The translations under genes were made by a program, and so were the position numbers. A DNA stretch of 64,000 bases from Theocolax elegans (Eukaryota; Arthropoda; Insecta; Hymenoptera; Cerocephalidae). The notes under the pieces were generated by a model. That model did not search any database, was not told the origin of the DNA, and was given only the letters and a program-made list of their open reading frames with translations. The first letter of the stretch is position 1. Every line of letters begins with the position of its first letter. Below, one piece after another: positions 33,080 through 50,535 of this stretch. The stretch spans positions 73,249,986 through 73,313,985 of the forward strand of contig CM047426.1 of assembly GCA_026168455.1 (NCBI GenBank), written 5' to 3'.

Positions 33080-34800
33080 CTCCTCTAAAACTACGGGCCA
33101 TGACGGAATTTCCATCCCTATGCTGAAACTTTTAGCTCCCCTGATAACACCGCACTTAACTAAGATTTTCAATCTTTCTCTCTCATCTGGACATCTCCCG
33201 GAGCCCTGGAAAAAATCCCTCCTCTTTCCTTTGGCTAAGTCCGGCAGGGTTATTTCGCCGTCTGATACTAGGGCCATTGCTAAGCTTTGCGAAGTCTCTA
33301 AAATTCTGGAGAAATTGGTCCATGATCAACTCACTGAGTTCCTGAACAAAAATAGTCTAATTATTGAGAGACAAGTAGGTTTCCGCCGGGGGCATAGTAC
33401 ACAAACGGCTTTAATTGGAGTCTTAGACAACATTAGAAGTGCTATAATCGATAAACGAATGATCACCATTATCATCCTCTTCGACTTTTCCAAGGCGTTT
33501 GATTCAGTGCCACATGGCCCTTTATTATGCAAGCTGCGTTCACTAGGCTGTTCTTACATCGTGCTAACTTGGTTTTATGACTATTTGGTAGGCCGCTCGC
33601 AGGCGGTAGTGGATAGTTCGGGGGCAAGCTCGGCTAGGCTCGGCTAGGCTCGGCACATCCAGGGGTATTCCATAGGGCAGTGTCCTTGGTCCGTTATTAT
33701 TTTCAGTCTTTACCAATGATCTACCTCAGGTTCTAAATTACTCTAGCCACATGATTTTTGCAAACGACACTCAGATCTATCACTCATTCTACCCTGCCGA
33801 CCTCGCCCACGGTGTTCGGCAAATCTCGGAGGCCGCTAATGCGGTAGACAACTGGGCGAGATCGAATGGACTGAATCTGAATATTAAAAAGACTAAGGTG
33901 GTGATCTTGGGTAGTCAGGCTTTTATTTTGCGAATAGACCTGGACACTGCCCCGAAAGTTTCAATTAACCTTTAGACTGCCGGACTGGCTCATATATGAG
34001 CCACCTGTGACCTTGGCAACTACTCTAGAGATTTGAAGTGTTTTTATGTATAAATTTTGCACATCAAAAATATCAATTTATAAGGCAAAAATGCCGGCAG
34101 TCTAATGGTTAATGGCAACTCTCTTGACTATGAATCTGAAGTTAAATCGCTAGGGGTTTGGATAACACCTACTCTGGATTGGTCCCAACACGTTCATGAA
34201 GCCCTCCACTCCTTGAGATTCTTTAAACGTTTGCTTTCGTGTTAGAATAGGAAATATCTAGTAGAAACTCTTATATTCCCCCACTTTGACTACGCATGTG
34301 CGATTAACAATGATCTAGATAGCACTAAAAACTTGAAATTACAACGCTTATTAAACGAATGCGTACGATTTGTGTGGGGAATCATTCCATGGTGCGAGCA
34401 TGTGACGCCATATCGTCTCAAGCTAGGTTGGCTGTCGGTCGGGCTCAGAAAATCTCTTTTTATTGGATTCTGTGCATTTAACATCATCGCTCACAAATCC
34501 TCGTCTTATATCGCCCGTCACTTCATTCTTCGCGACGCATCTTTCACATTCCGATCCTCCTCTCGTCATCCGCCTATGTCCCTACACTATCTCTTCCCTA
34601 GAACGGAATCCCTAAACAACTCCTTCATTATCACCGCCTCTCGCCGAATTAACAACCTTCCATATACAAACTTTGACCCCTTGTTATCCTCTACATTTAA
34701 ATCTGCTCTTTCATCGTATCTTTATGAGCTCGACCGTCAGAAATGGGCTGCGAGAGCCTGCCGTGAGGGGATTGTATGCCCTCCCTTGCCAGATCTCTAG
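33080..34800 (+). pseudogene. Reverse transcriptase of the 31-35 kb LINE, interrupted
   Basis: The intact stretch 33120-33647 covers fingers and palm (PLAKSGRVISPSDTRAI, FSKAFDSVPHGPL). A short frameshifted part with a GCTCGGCTAG triplication near 33630-33655 follows. The FANDTQIYHSF segment runs to 33968. After the MITE, the C-terminal part runs 34113-34800 with one in-frame stop near 34243, ending LDRQKWAARACREG. Without the MITE and one TTAA copy the two flanking parts are in the same frame. Confidence 0.8.
33969..34108. mobile_element. 140-bp piggyBac-type MITE inside LINE
   Basis: TTAA at 33965-33968 and 34109-34112. Ends CCTTTAGACTGCCGG and, reverse-complemented, CCATTAGACTGCCGG. It includes a perfect GGCTCATATATGAGCC palindrome. 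Same size class and end motif as 7472-7609. It lies within LINE reverse-transcriptase sequence, so it inserted later than the LINE. Confidence 0.88.
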
Positions 34801-35126
34801 TCTCTTAAGTTAAATGTATCTCATTAGTTTGTATGTAAAATGTTTTCCGTCATAATTACCCGTTGCGTACATCTATTGTTATTTATTTTTATTTATTTAT
34901 ATATTTGTATTATTTTATTTTTGTTAACGTTCGCGTTCCTTGTTTATTGCCGCCTTACTGCGTTACTTTTGTTACTACTATTGTTTTACATTGTTTTATT
35001 TTTTACTATTAATCTATTATTTTATCTATAAGTTCTATTTTAATCATCTTTTGTATAAAGTTTATACGCGGTTTTACCCCTAATTACCCAATAAAATGTT
35101 TCAATAAATCTCTCTCTCTCTCTATT

Positions 35127-38100
35127 GATAAAGTTTATCCGAATAAATGAACATAGTTTATGACAATTATAAGCCTATGAGTTTAAGTTATAGGGAAGTC
35201 ACTGATTCGGTGTACCCGCTTTGATAGAAAAAAATCTAAATTTTATTTAAAGCTTATTGTATTTACTGCGTTAAATTAAAAATTTCAATATTGTATGCTG
35301 CTTGAAAATCGTAATATATATTATTTTACTAATTAATAAGACAGTCATTATACCCACACGATAAGATACACCCCAACACAATCACCCCAACACATTCACA
35401 CGTATCGCGTGTCTTTTGGCTTAATTTTTAATTTGCGCACGGCACTACTTCTGTTTGCGTGCGCGCATCAGCACGAACTTTTAGCTTTCGCGTTCCTTGC
35501 CTGATTGGTAACTCGCTTACCGTTATACAGTATTTCTTAACAGAAGCCTAATTTTTTGTGAAAGAAGGATCATTATACTCCACTATGGTCGGTGAAATTT
35601 TCCAGATCACGATTTTTTTAAATTAATAAGCGTTTTATTTTTGATCTTCAGTTTCATCTTCTGAGTAAAGATATAGAAACTTTACCGTTATTTCTGAACA
35701 TTAATTACCTATATACATATATATACTCTTCTAGACTATATATACCATATACATTTTCGCTACAAGTCAAAATAATGTTCGGATTTCTTCTCATTATGAC
35801 TCATATTTCAGAATATATGTACCAACTATTCATATATAAATAAAGTCCTGGGAATTCTTATTTAATTATATACTAAGCTGTATTTAATTTTGCTCTTATT
35901 TTATATTTATCTGATGAAATATAAATAATGCAAACTTCGTTTATAATCTTGAAAAACTGATTAAAAACTGCAGCACATTAAAGCATAAAAAAAGATTGAT
36001 GAAGTCATTATTAAAGTTTATTACCAAATAATATAACAAAATAAAGATTTTTTTAGATACCACTAACAAACACGTGTTAAGTTCTGACAAGTCATATTCT
36101 TTTTCACTAGTAGTAATATTCATCATTTTATGTCCTATGTTTCTCATGCAATATTATTTTGTACTATATCTAAATTCTAAATATAATTAACTTTTACATT
36201 ATAAAATAAATAAATATAATTTATTTTTGGTCTGAAAATGACATATAGAAAATTAACATAGGAACTACACAAATATAACCATCTGCTTTGATAACAGTTT
36301 GACGTTTCTTATGTTTGCTTCCAGTATTTCGTATATAAACACGATGTTATACACAAAATTCGCTGATTGTATATTCAACCGACTGACGTATCGATAATCC
36401 GATTATATGTATAATTATCTTTCCTGATATTAAAATTGTAATTTTAATTTAAGTGAAAGCGAGAACTATAATTTCCAAAAAAAATTTGTCGACTATAATA
36501 ATAAGATAGCCTGAAGAGGATAGCAGACCTTGTCAAAAAGAAAAAAGCTTTGCCTTTTTTTCTTACAAATAAAATAAGAATATAAATAAATAATATAAAT
36601 AAAATATAATGGATAAACTCTTTGAATATTTACAAAACCAGGAATTTTTTATTACCTATCTACAATAAATTACTCCAATATGATATGCTTTAAACTTGTA
36701 TACCGATTTTTGTAATGAAAAATTACCCAAAATATTTATTTTGTCAGAATTAATTAGAAATACACTTGGCAAAATTGAATGTTTATATATTATATCTATT
36801 TCCTTTCTATTTTAAAATTCATTGACACAAAAAAATATTCAGTCTTATTTAAAATAACAAAATTAATATGATTAATTATTAAATTTAATTGAGATATGTT
36901 ATTTTTATATCCCAACTGTTTGACTATATAGATTATAAATTTTAAAATTGGACTAAGAATTGTTTGTTTTAGTTTTGATTGAAAATAAAAACAGAGTGGC
37001 GTTAGGAATACAACTTGTTAAAAGTCAAAGAACATATAAATTTCTATATCCAACGAAAAATGTCTAGTCATTGAATGCGTCAGCAAATTTAAGAGAGAAT
37101 GAACGTAAAACGTTATAATATAGGCATCGAAAATAGTCGATAACAACAACACGTAGTTCAATGACTTGATAAGTCTGTAACAGAACTAAGTTGTGAATAT
37201 ACTCGTTTGCATAAGAAGATTAACAGCGAAATGAAATTACATATTTAAAATTAAAAAATAATGAATGCTCTGTTTATTAAAGTTAATATTCCAAATTACT
37301 TATATTTACAACAATAACTGCAGTTTGTTATACTTACTTTTTATAATACAAATTCAACGTGTAATACATTGAATATAATCCAAATATATGCTTCATCCTT
37401 CTGGTTTACTGCCCGCGCCTTATGAGTATTGTGCGATCTTCCAAATGATAATTATATTACTCGTAATTATCTACCTTAATGTATTAATATTTACTAATTT
37501 CTCATTCTACTTAAACAAAAAGCATAAAATTATGTATGTATAGTTACTTTGAACTTTATTTTCCAAACTACCGAGTTGGAACCTGCAAGTTGTATATTTT
37601 ATTTTAGATATTTATATTAAGATAGTAAAAGTATACAAGAAAATGAGAAAAGTTATAGCTATCATATCAAAATGTAATTAACAAAAGAACTATAATTTGA
37701 TACATAAAATTACTAAAAAAAATTTTCTTGTATATATCTTATAAATTGGTTACTACGACTAAATGTACTATAGAAACTACAGATTTTATAAAAGTTAAGG
37801 AATATTTATTTAGAATTTTGAATAAGCATTAATTAAGTAGGTTTTTTTCTAATTTCGTTAACAAAATTTGATCTAAAGTTATGAGGTTATAACAGTAATT
37901 AAATGCATCGCAATTTAATGAATAAATAACAAAAACACATTATAAATTGCAATGAATATACGCGATTCGGCACAAATAATAAGCACTCACTTTAATTTTT
38001 CAGTTGTCAAAAAAGAAAAATTATGTATTTAATCGTTTAAAATATTTATTTATATCATCTATATATGATTTAGTAACTATTGAGTTGTATGCACTTGATG

Positions 38101-38470
38101 TATCATTATAAATGAAATGCATTAGATATAACAGTTCTTTTTTTTCAGTATAGCCGATCATGTATTGTAATGTTAATCCACATGAGAAATTAATAAAAAT
38201 TAAATAAGCTCAAATTTTTCCATAATCTATCTAATATTATTCCAAAAAATTACAATTAAATTGAGTTATAAGAAAAGTAAAACTGTCAAGCGCGATGTTT
38301 TCAAGTCAACAGTCATTGGAAATAGAATCACTTGTAGTCTTGTGAGCAATCTATGGCGAAGATTATATTAAATCTGTAAGTTGATCCGTTATTAAGATGA
38401 ACTCTTCTGATCTTGATGGATCAACATCAATATTGATATATTGGTATTATTGCCATTGTGTTTAGCTGCA
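35127..38470. other. No gene recognised
   Basis: AT-rich, with a GC-richer patch at 35395-35530. Short open frames (for example 35941-36147 on the minus strand) have no domain or splice support. No long repeat was noticed. Confidence 0.5.
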
Positions 38471-38472
38471 AT

Positions 38473-38514
<42 letters not shown>
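38471..38514. repeat. (ATTT)11 microsatellite
   Basis: Eleven perfect ATTT units. The same motif makes the 1000-bp tract at 40865-41864. Confidence 0.95.
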
Positions 38515-38515
<1 letters not shown>

Positions 38516-38912
38516 CCAGAGTAATATACACAAAGTACATACATGTTTGCTAATATTTGCAATAGTATGCTAATAGTATGCTAATGTTTGCAATATATTT
38601 TCTCATTTTTCAATCAAATACCGCGTTGAAATAATTTGTATTTTAAGACGACTCAAGAAGCGACCTAATTTTTAGCTTCTTCATGAAAAGTGAGTTGCTA
38701 TTCAACTAAAAGATGAGTCATGACTAGAACACATGAATTCAAAAAGAGCAATTTTTGATAAATACAAAGAGTGGGCTAGGTCATTTCCTTGAGACGCCTC
38801 TGAATAATTCCTCGACGAGGTATAAATCGTAGTAAAAGATCATTTTGTCATTTTATTAGGCTAGATCAGCTAATAGATCACTAGTTAATGTGTGATTAAA
38901 AAGGTCTTTCAA

Positions 38913-39117
38913 AGGCCTGCGATGGCTCGGTCGGTAGGGCGTCGGGCTCGTAATCTGGAGGTGAATCCCAGGTTCGATTCCCGGCCCCGGCCGATTGATA
39001 CAACCACCACTGGGGAATGTATTTTCAACAAGTGCTTTCTTCACCAAGACATCGTATGACCTCCGTCGCTGATTAGCACCGATTTGGTAGCATAAAAAAA
39101 TAATAATAATAAAAAAA
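38913..39117 (+). mobile_element. tRNA-derived SINE
   Basis: The head resembles a tRNA with pol III A box (TGGCTCGGTCGG) and B box (GGTTCGATTCC). A tRNA-unrelated body follows, with an A-rich/AAT tail (39093-39119). AAGGTCTTTCAA before the element and AAGATCTTTCAA after it form a 12-base target duplication with one mismatch. Extra bases in the tRNA part and the attached body argue against a working tRNA gene. Confidence 0.85.
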
Positions 39118-39129
39118 AAGATCTTTCAA

Positions 39130-39952
39130 TTTTGTTTCTGTAGTACATCTATTAATTTATTATTCGAATTAAGTAAATCGATCGACCAATTTATTTACGA
39201 CCTTTTTATTGCGTACAGATTCATCTTTAATGAAAATAATACAAGATGTAAAGACTATCGACTAGAAAATCCAAATGTTCAAACGTACGTATGCGACAAT
39301 TTATATGACATACGTATTAGATGATTAGCTCGAATAGCACGAATAACTTGAATTATACGAGCAGCTCGAGCTTAGTGAATAACTCGGTAAATTTTACGAG
39401 TTTTGACTCGAGTATTCGACTCGAAATCGGTGAAAAAACTCGTCTTGCTTCGAGTCAAGTCTTTCGAGACGTCGCGTATGCTTATAATGGAACATTACCT
39501 CATATGCTTCACATAAAAATCAATGACCATCAGATTCTTCACCACATATTTCTTCAAATTAAAACAAAACAGCAGCACTACTTGCAAAAACTAATTTTAA
39601 TGAGGAAATTATGATAATATCAAATATTATTTATTTCTATATAGAATTAAGTTTGTAAAATGACCTTTTAGTAAACACTTTTTATGCATATAAACAACTA
39701 ATTAAAGAAATATCTCTCTATTGGTACTGACTTTTTCTATTGCATCTACTTACCTTAAATTATTACATAACATTTTTTAAGATAAACATTAAGACGATTT
39801 ATAAACGATATATAACATAATATCAGCATTTACAGATAAAAATCACAATGTACTAGTATTTTGTATAATTCCAATCGAATTAACACAGTAATTGTAAATT
39901 TAAAATTATACATTTACGTATAAGTGTACGGAATATAATTTATTCGTAGGCA
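39130..39952. other. Intergenic, with a CTCGA/TCGAG-rich patch
   Basis: At 39330-39470 the motifs CTCGA, TCGAG and ACGAG recur many times. A 97-codon open frame spans this patch, but its Ser/Asn-rich product reflects the repeat and has no splice or domain support. The remainder up to the P450 3' end is AT-rich; an AATAAA for the P450 lies on the minus strand at 39939-39944. Confidence 0.45.
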
Positions 39953-43963
<4,011 letters not shown>

Positions 43964-45598
43964 TTTGATTTCTAAATGTGAATGCTCAGTTTGTTGGCTT
44001 TAATAAGACTGCTGGTATCTACAATGTTAAGCATGAAAGTTCACTTCGGAACATCGTCTCGCATAATGAAATGCATATCACGAGAATAAGCTGATTGTGT
44101 GTAACATTATAATGCACGCATATTTTTTTTTATTTTAATCATTACTCATAAGTAAACATTTCCCACTTCCTGGTTATTTCATTCTGAGTAATTAATATAC
44201 AAAAAGAATATTTTACTATAAAATCCGGATAAAATTATACCTTACATATATTTTAATTTTTGCGATGTGTCGAAGATTTAACAAGTGTAGTTAATTTTGT
44301 AGGAAAATTTTCTGCGTGTATACATCTATTGCGCAGAAAATAAAGTAGATATATAATGCAGTGAGAAATAGATTCATATTGCAATATTATATTTAATTTT
44401 ACACATTTGCATAGCATACTAGCAACGTAATGCTTGTTTCTATTTTTAACGAAAGTACTTTGACTAATATGTACAAAAAATAATCAAATTTTTTTAAAGT
44501 TAATATTGTATATAATACCGTTTTATTCGACTTGGTAGGCATATGCATATAATAATGCTCATTAATAACGATTGATTTTAAAAGTATTATACACTGTGAT
44601 GTATAGGGCAGCTACATGTTACAAAATGTTTATTCGCTGCTTTAAAACATTAATTCACAATTTACATATAAGCTTCAGAAATTTGATGATGAAATTCACT
44701 AAACCACGTCACTGCAATAATATTACTTGAATAATTAAAAAATTTATTAAAGATATTTAAATTTTATTTTGACTTTTTTGAAGTTCATTATTATTGGGTG
44801 GAACTAGTAGTAATTAAACGAAGAGGAATTAAATAATTAGACAATTGTAATAAATCAAAAAATGTATTAAAAAGTAAATAAATTATATACACAAATCTTA
44901 ACATAGAAGGCAAGGCCTAAGTAGTTGTTTAACGTCTCGTTAACGTTATCAACTTGACTTGTATTTAACAAACATTCATAATCATGTAAATACATACTTA
45001 CAAAATACATAGTTTTTTGATTAACTCAATTATAAAACATAACTAATTTTTCTCGTTTTGTTATTTCTTTTACTAATCGAATTTCTTAACGAAATTCCCA
45101 TGGGCACGAAACATTTTTCACAAATTCCTATACATTCCACGCTGTCACACATTCCTACGAATTTGTAGGCAAAATTAAATATATATAATAAAATAAATAA
45201 TACTTTAACCCCGAGAAACAGCCTTTACGTTTACGAAAATGTGAACGCTCGGCTTACATAATGATTATAGCTGTGCAGGTAAATTTTCATTAGTACAATT
45301 TACCAAAAGTTGAATAAAACAATAAACATGTTTAGGCATATCTAGTGAAGTTTAGATACGTATAAATGTTTATATTGGATTTAAGAAACTCGCTAAAATG
45401 ATGATTTAACGAGTACTTAAAAACATTTATCATGAAAATTTACCTGGTAGTATATTTTATTACCATCCTATATCCCCGTGCTCTACAAGAATTTTCAGTT
45501 TGCACAAAACAAATCCATTTATCAATTTTTGTTATCGAGTCAGTTCATTTTTGTGATTTTTTTTACAAATAAAAGATAAATGGTACACAGAATGCCAC
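43964..45598. other. Intergenic between P450 and CPAP1 gene
   Basis: Contains the P450 5' flank and the 3'UTR of the next minus-strand gene. AT-rich. No frame, RNA gene or long repeat recognised. Confidence 0.5.
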
Positions 45599-48500
45599 TT
45601 AAGATTCCTCGTCGCCATTCGCGTGTTGGGTTGAATTGTCATGACTTTTGTACGCGGAGAAAAATGCAAGAGCTTTCATAAGTTGGTAACTCTTACTAAT
45701 TGGTATGTTACTGTCGTAAAGACTCTTCGATGATTTACAATCTACGTAGAACCACCAATTGCATTTTAAGATTGTTTGGTCGAAGAGTGTCGATTCTGGA
45801 CATAGAAAACTCTTCATTATCAGACCGTCGTCGGTTAAAGCGCAAACATGGAACACCTAAAATTATAATAAATTATATAAAATAGTAATTCATACTTTGA
45901 TTAAGAAAATGTGGAAACTTAAAAATTATCACTAAAATATGTACTGAACCCGAGTTGGGTAACTTTGTGACAGCTCCAATATTTTGTCCAATATGTTGAT
46001 CAAAAATAAAGTATTAACTGCCAAAACTTTGCTAAAAGTATTCGACGAATAATTTTTGTCAATACTTTTAAAAAAGTATCTAATACATTATCAATATATA
46101 TTAGAAATTTTAGCAGAAATGATTTTATTTTTGATTAACATATTGACAAAATATGAAACAGTACTTATTTGATAAATTTTGCGGTCGGATATTTGCCCAT
46201 ACTTTGAACTAAAATTTGAAAAATGGCCTATATAATGTTCAACTAACACAGTAGAAAAATTATCTTAAATTAATTAATAAGACATAATTACTGCACATAA
46301 TAATTTTAGTAAATGGTATTCAGACAAAGTAGCAAATCATTACAGCGAAATTTGTTAGAGAAATGTCAATATATATTTATAATTAAAATGTAAATATCAA
46401 TACCAACTTTTAAATTTAATATCTTCAAAAAGTTATAATCTTTATTGTGTTAATAAGCCCTGCTTACCATGCATCCGAGGTCCTCGTCAGCATAAAGTCC
46501 TGGGAAGTGTTTTTGGTCACCACAATAAAACGTAGTATCCGGAAGGTCCACTCGACTGGCGAAATTGTCATCAAAATTTTTATCATACCCGACTGGATAA
46601 TATTCTCGCGGGGCATTCATTACCTTTGTTACTCCAGAATTATTATTTTTGCTAAATGTAAGAAAGTTAAATTGAGAATCAGATTAAAGAATAATTCATT
46701 GTTTTAAAAATAAACATAAATTAAAATACACGTAATTACAGAATATATCCACTTTAAGATTCTTTTGATTATTAGCTATAAACATTTATTTAAAAAGAAT
46801 TTTTTATTCAAAACTAAATGTGTGCATCATTTACTTTTTTACAGGTGGTTGCATAGTCGTGGTTGTAGTTGTGGTGGATGGCCCTTGTTGCTTTTGTAGT
46901 AATTGTTGCTGCCTGACCAATATAGCTGCTTCGAGAGCCTCGAGTGTGATATTACTAGCTTCGGCAAGGGCTTTCAAGGACGTTTCCATACCGTGAATAG
47001 GTGCTAACGAAGGCAAAGATGGCATTGACTGGCGTTTCTCTTGAGTCTGAGGTTTTGCTGCTTCGGCTACGGCGATCGGCTGAAGAGACATCAGAGTCAT
47101 TTGGTTGACAGACGAAGCAGCATCATCTCCTGGGAGCGGCAACTATTTGTATACAAAAAAAATATTACTTTTCGAAAATTTATAATTGTATATATTAAAC
47201 TCGACGCCATGAACATTTTTTAACAATTTTTTCCATGAATTTAATTAACTAAGGAACTGTTAGTGATTTCATTATCTTTCATTCGCCACACATAATTGTT
47301 GTTTTCAAATGAGGATAACAATGTAAGAAAGTACAATTTTCTTCCGTATATTTTGCTATTTTCTCTTTTGATTAGTGTAATTTTAAATAATAACTGAGAT
47401 TTTTTTGAGTAATATATTCACATGTAGTATCCTTACTTCCACTTGTAAAAAACACTTTTTCTAGAAGGTTTAAATGCACAAAAGGCAGAAGAAAAGAAAA
47501 TTCTGTAAATTACTTAAGTGTGAATATTTTGTATAAAAATATGAAGAATAATAGACAATTTTTGATCGTAGGCTAGAAAAATTTAAAATCTTTGTGATAT
47601 CTACACTTTTAGTTATAAATAATTCTCTGTACAAATTGATATTGAAGATAAACATTTTATCGATTAAATAACAGAAAGAAATTAAAGCGATAAGTAAAAA
47701 CAATCATGAAAAAGAAATTTTTTTGTCGAATGTCACGTAATATTGACTATTAAATATAAAATCCTTGTATGATTTTAATACCCGTAACAAATATTTTCGC
47801 GTGCTGCATTATAATTGCCTAAGTATTTATTTATACAAATCACAAATTTTTCGAATAATTATTAAGTATTCAATATTTGTTGTTAAACTATCAACATAAA
47901 TATACCTGTAACCTGAATATGTATTTATTTAATTTTTTAATAAAAGTTTCTTGAAATAAAAATGAATATGATAATATATTAGAAAATAGCAGGAAAGGTG
48001 CACTTTGTCATCAATTATGTGCATGCGATGCAAGTAAAATCAATAAGTCTATGAGAAAATCAGTATATAACATACACGCTGATGATTACCACACACATTA
48101 GTAATAATGATAATAATAATAATAAGTAATTACTCTATGGTCTCTGTAATCTATAATTTTTATTCTTTTAAAATTGTAACAACGTTTTAACTTTTTATGG
48201 TAACATTACCTAAACTATTCGTAGGTACAACTATTAAGTAAGCATTCAAAACCTGTTCAACCGATTCAATCTGTAAAAAGCCGAATTGTTAAAAGTTTAA
48301 AAGAATAAAGATTATCGATTCGATAATTAAAATTGTATTAATGCGAGCAATTAAAATCGTATTAATTTAAAAAAAAGGTACATTTGATAGTATTTTACCC
48401 AACACTATTGTAGAAATTCACTCTTATAATAGAAAAGAATTAAATTTAGACCTAGTTTTTGGATCATCCTTGAGTGCATTTAGAAAAATTTGTATAGTCG

Positions 48501-50500
48501 AATGTTTTCTGGTGTAAGAACTGATTTTTAAAATTTAATGTCCTAAATACTAAATATAGTTCTTCCAACATTTATCTTTAATATTTAATATTTTAAATAT
48601 TTTAATATTTAATGTATAGTTAGTAATCTGTTACAATAATTTTACGCACATAAAACTAAAATAAATAATACACATACACATAATTGTATAAGTTTGTCAT
48701 TTAAAGAGGATTAATAATAAATTGTTTGTCAATAAGTGCAATTTTTTAAAATGAAAATGTAGCATTCTATATATATATATATCGTTTTATCCAATTTCCT
48801 TTCTTAACAATCATCTTACTATGCACTTTTTGATATCAGCAAAAAATTTTCAAGTTCAAGATGATCATGCCTAATGTAGAAGTAAGTTTATACACTCACA
48901 AAGTCAAATATAAAGTTATAAAAACAAATTGATATCGATAGCGAAAATGTTTAGCAAACCCATTATAAAGTGTTTAGAAAAGCCGTAATAATTGCAACAA
49001 TCGCAGTTTACGAGTATATTAGGTAATAATTCTTGGACAAAACATCGCGTTTCTAAATGTAACGCTTAGTTGAGGAAGTAACGTAAGCAAAAAAGCATGT
49101 TTATTTTATGAATTTCGTATTACATCTTTTACATAATATCCTAATAACACACAAAAAAACAATCTACACTGATGTACAGGTACTCTTTCAATTATAGTTT
49201 ATTACCCGAAAATCATCTAATTTTACGTAACTAAAAGGAGTACATCGGAGTACATTCAAATTTTACGACATCGTTAATTATTGTTTTTGGTTATAGCATC
49301 AAAATGTGCTGCAACTCAAACGTATAAAGAAAATGAAAATATACACGTGTAAATAATAAAAACGTAAAGAGTAAAGGAAACTTCACCTGATTGAAATCGT
49401 CCTTGGAAACTTCGTTGACCGAATCCTCTAGAATAGTTGGGCTATTACTAATCCTATCCGTCAAGTGAGCCGCGGAAGCTGGCATGCTTACGAACGGAGG
49501 TAGCCCACCTCCGGTAACTGCTATAGCAGCTATAGGTTTTGCCATCGGCTGAACAATTTTATCAGCGTTCATAATACTACCGGCCGGTGGAATAGCCGCG
49601 ACTACGTTAGGAAGACGTGCTGGCATTACCAAACCACTAGGAACGGATATTGGTCCTTGCTGAAAACATTTTTACAATTTTTTTAGTATATATTTAAATT
49701 ATTTAATTTAATAGAATTGGAACTAAAGCACATAAATTTTAAGAATTCGTTTACCATAATTAAATAAGTAGAAAAATATAAGGATCAGTATAAAGAAGAA
49801 GGTTTTAGTAAAACTTACAATGTTGTTGATAATTGAGACATGCTTGGCAAATTATAAAAATGACTTAAATGGGCTGAAGTTTATGATTAGAGCCTGGCCC
49901 ATAACGGTATTTTTATTATAATTTCAATTCTTATTTAAGATTTTTTCTCTGTTATATTATTGAACGTATTAACATTTTTCGAGAATAGGGATAGCGGATA
50001 GGTATACATAAATACGAAAATTGCTGTGCTCTGAAAATATCAACTAAACTCTTACAATTATAAAGTAAAAATTTCTATTTCTATAGAAAAATTTATTACA
50101 AATTTATTAATATTTATTATAGGTATATCTGATAAATTTTCTTTTAAAAAATATTATTTTTTATAATTTGTCAAGTCTTTCACTCTCTCAATTACTCGAT
50201 AACATTGTAATTTTTAATATAATCTTTTTATCTGTACATTATAAACAATGATTTAGAAAAAGCAATAGTATAAATAAACAATTTAGATTTTAGTACTTTT
50301 AAAAAAGAAATTTTGTATAGTTAACTGCTAAAATTATTGAAATAAAAAAAATAAGGACTGTGCACCTTAAATAATATAATAAATTGGATATTTTCTACTA
50401 TAAAAAAAAATTTTTTGTGTTATATACCTGTATCCTCTTGGTTTGAGTAGCGGCTTGTAAAGCTTGTTGAGGATATTGAACTTTCTGAAGTTGTTGTTGT

Positions 50501-50535
<35 letters not shown>

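Larger units (their letters stand above)
31330..35126 (+). mobile_element. Near-complete but decayed LINE
   Basis: Order: an ORF1-like segment (31352-31633, ILKGISARMIFGAGGPSS), endonuclease fragments (about 31985-32362, VVYRRPTAAYPSKFF and ITGDFNINM), reverse transcriptase (33080-33970, TTGHDGISIPMLKLL, VGFRRGHSTQTALIGVLD, ILFDFSKAFDSVPHGPLL), its C-terminal region (34110-34800) and a 3' end with AATAAA near 35091 and a TCTC tract. Several stops and frameshifts. The catalytic FADD box reads FAND at about 33763, so the first catalytic Asp is replaced. A Jockey/CR1-type clade is likely, not proven. Confidence 0.85.

Noticed and set aside
36528..36570. Short A/T-run hairpin as a terminator
   Set aside because: Bacterial-type terminators do not apply in this eukaryotic context, and the run is ordinary AT-rich sequence.
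38917..38998. A functional tRNA gene
   Set aside because: A and B boxes are present, but the body and A-rich tail attached to it and the flanking 12-base repeat mark it as a SINE, and the tRNA part carries extra bases that spoil a normal cloverleaf.
39321..39614. 97-codon plus-strand Ser/Asn-rich frame
   Set aside because: Its composition is produced by the CTCGA/TCGAG-rich patch, and there is no domain or splice evidence.
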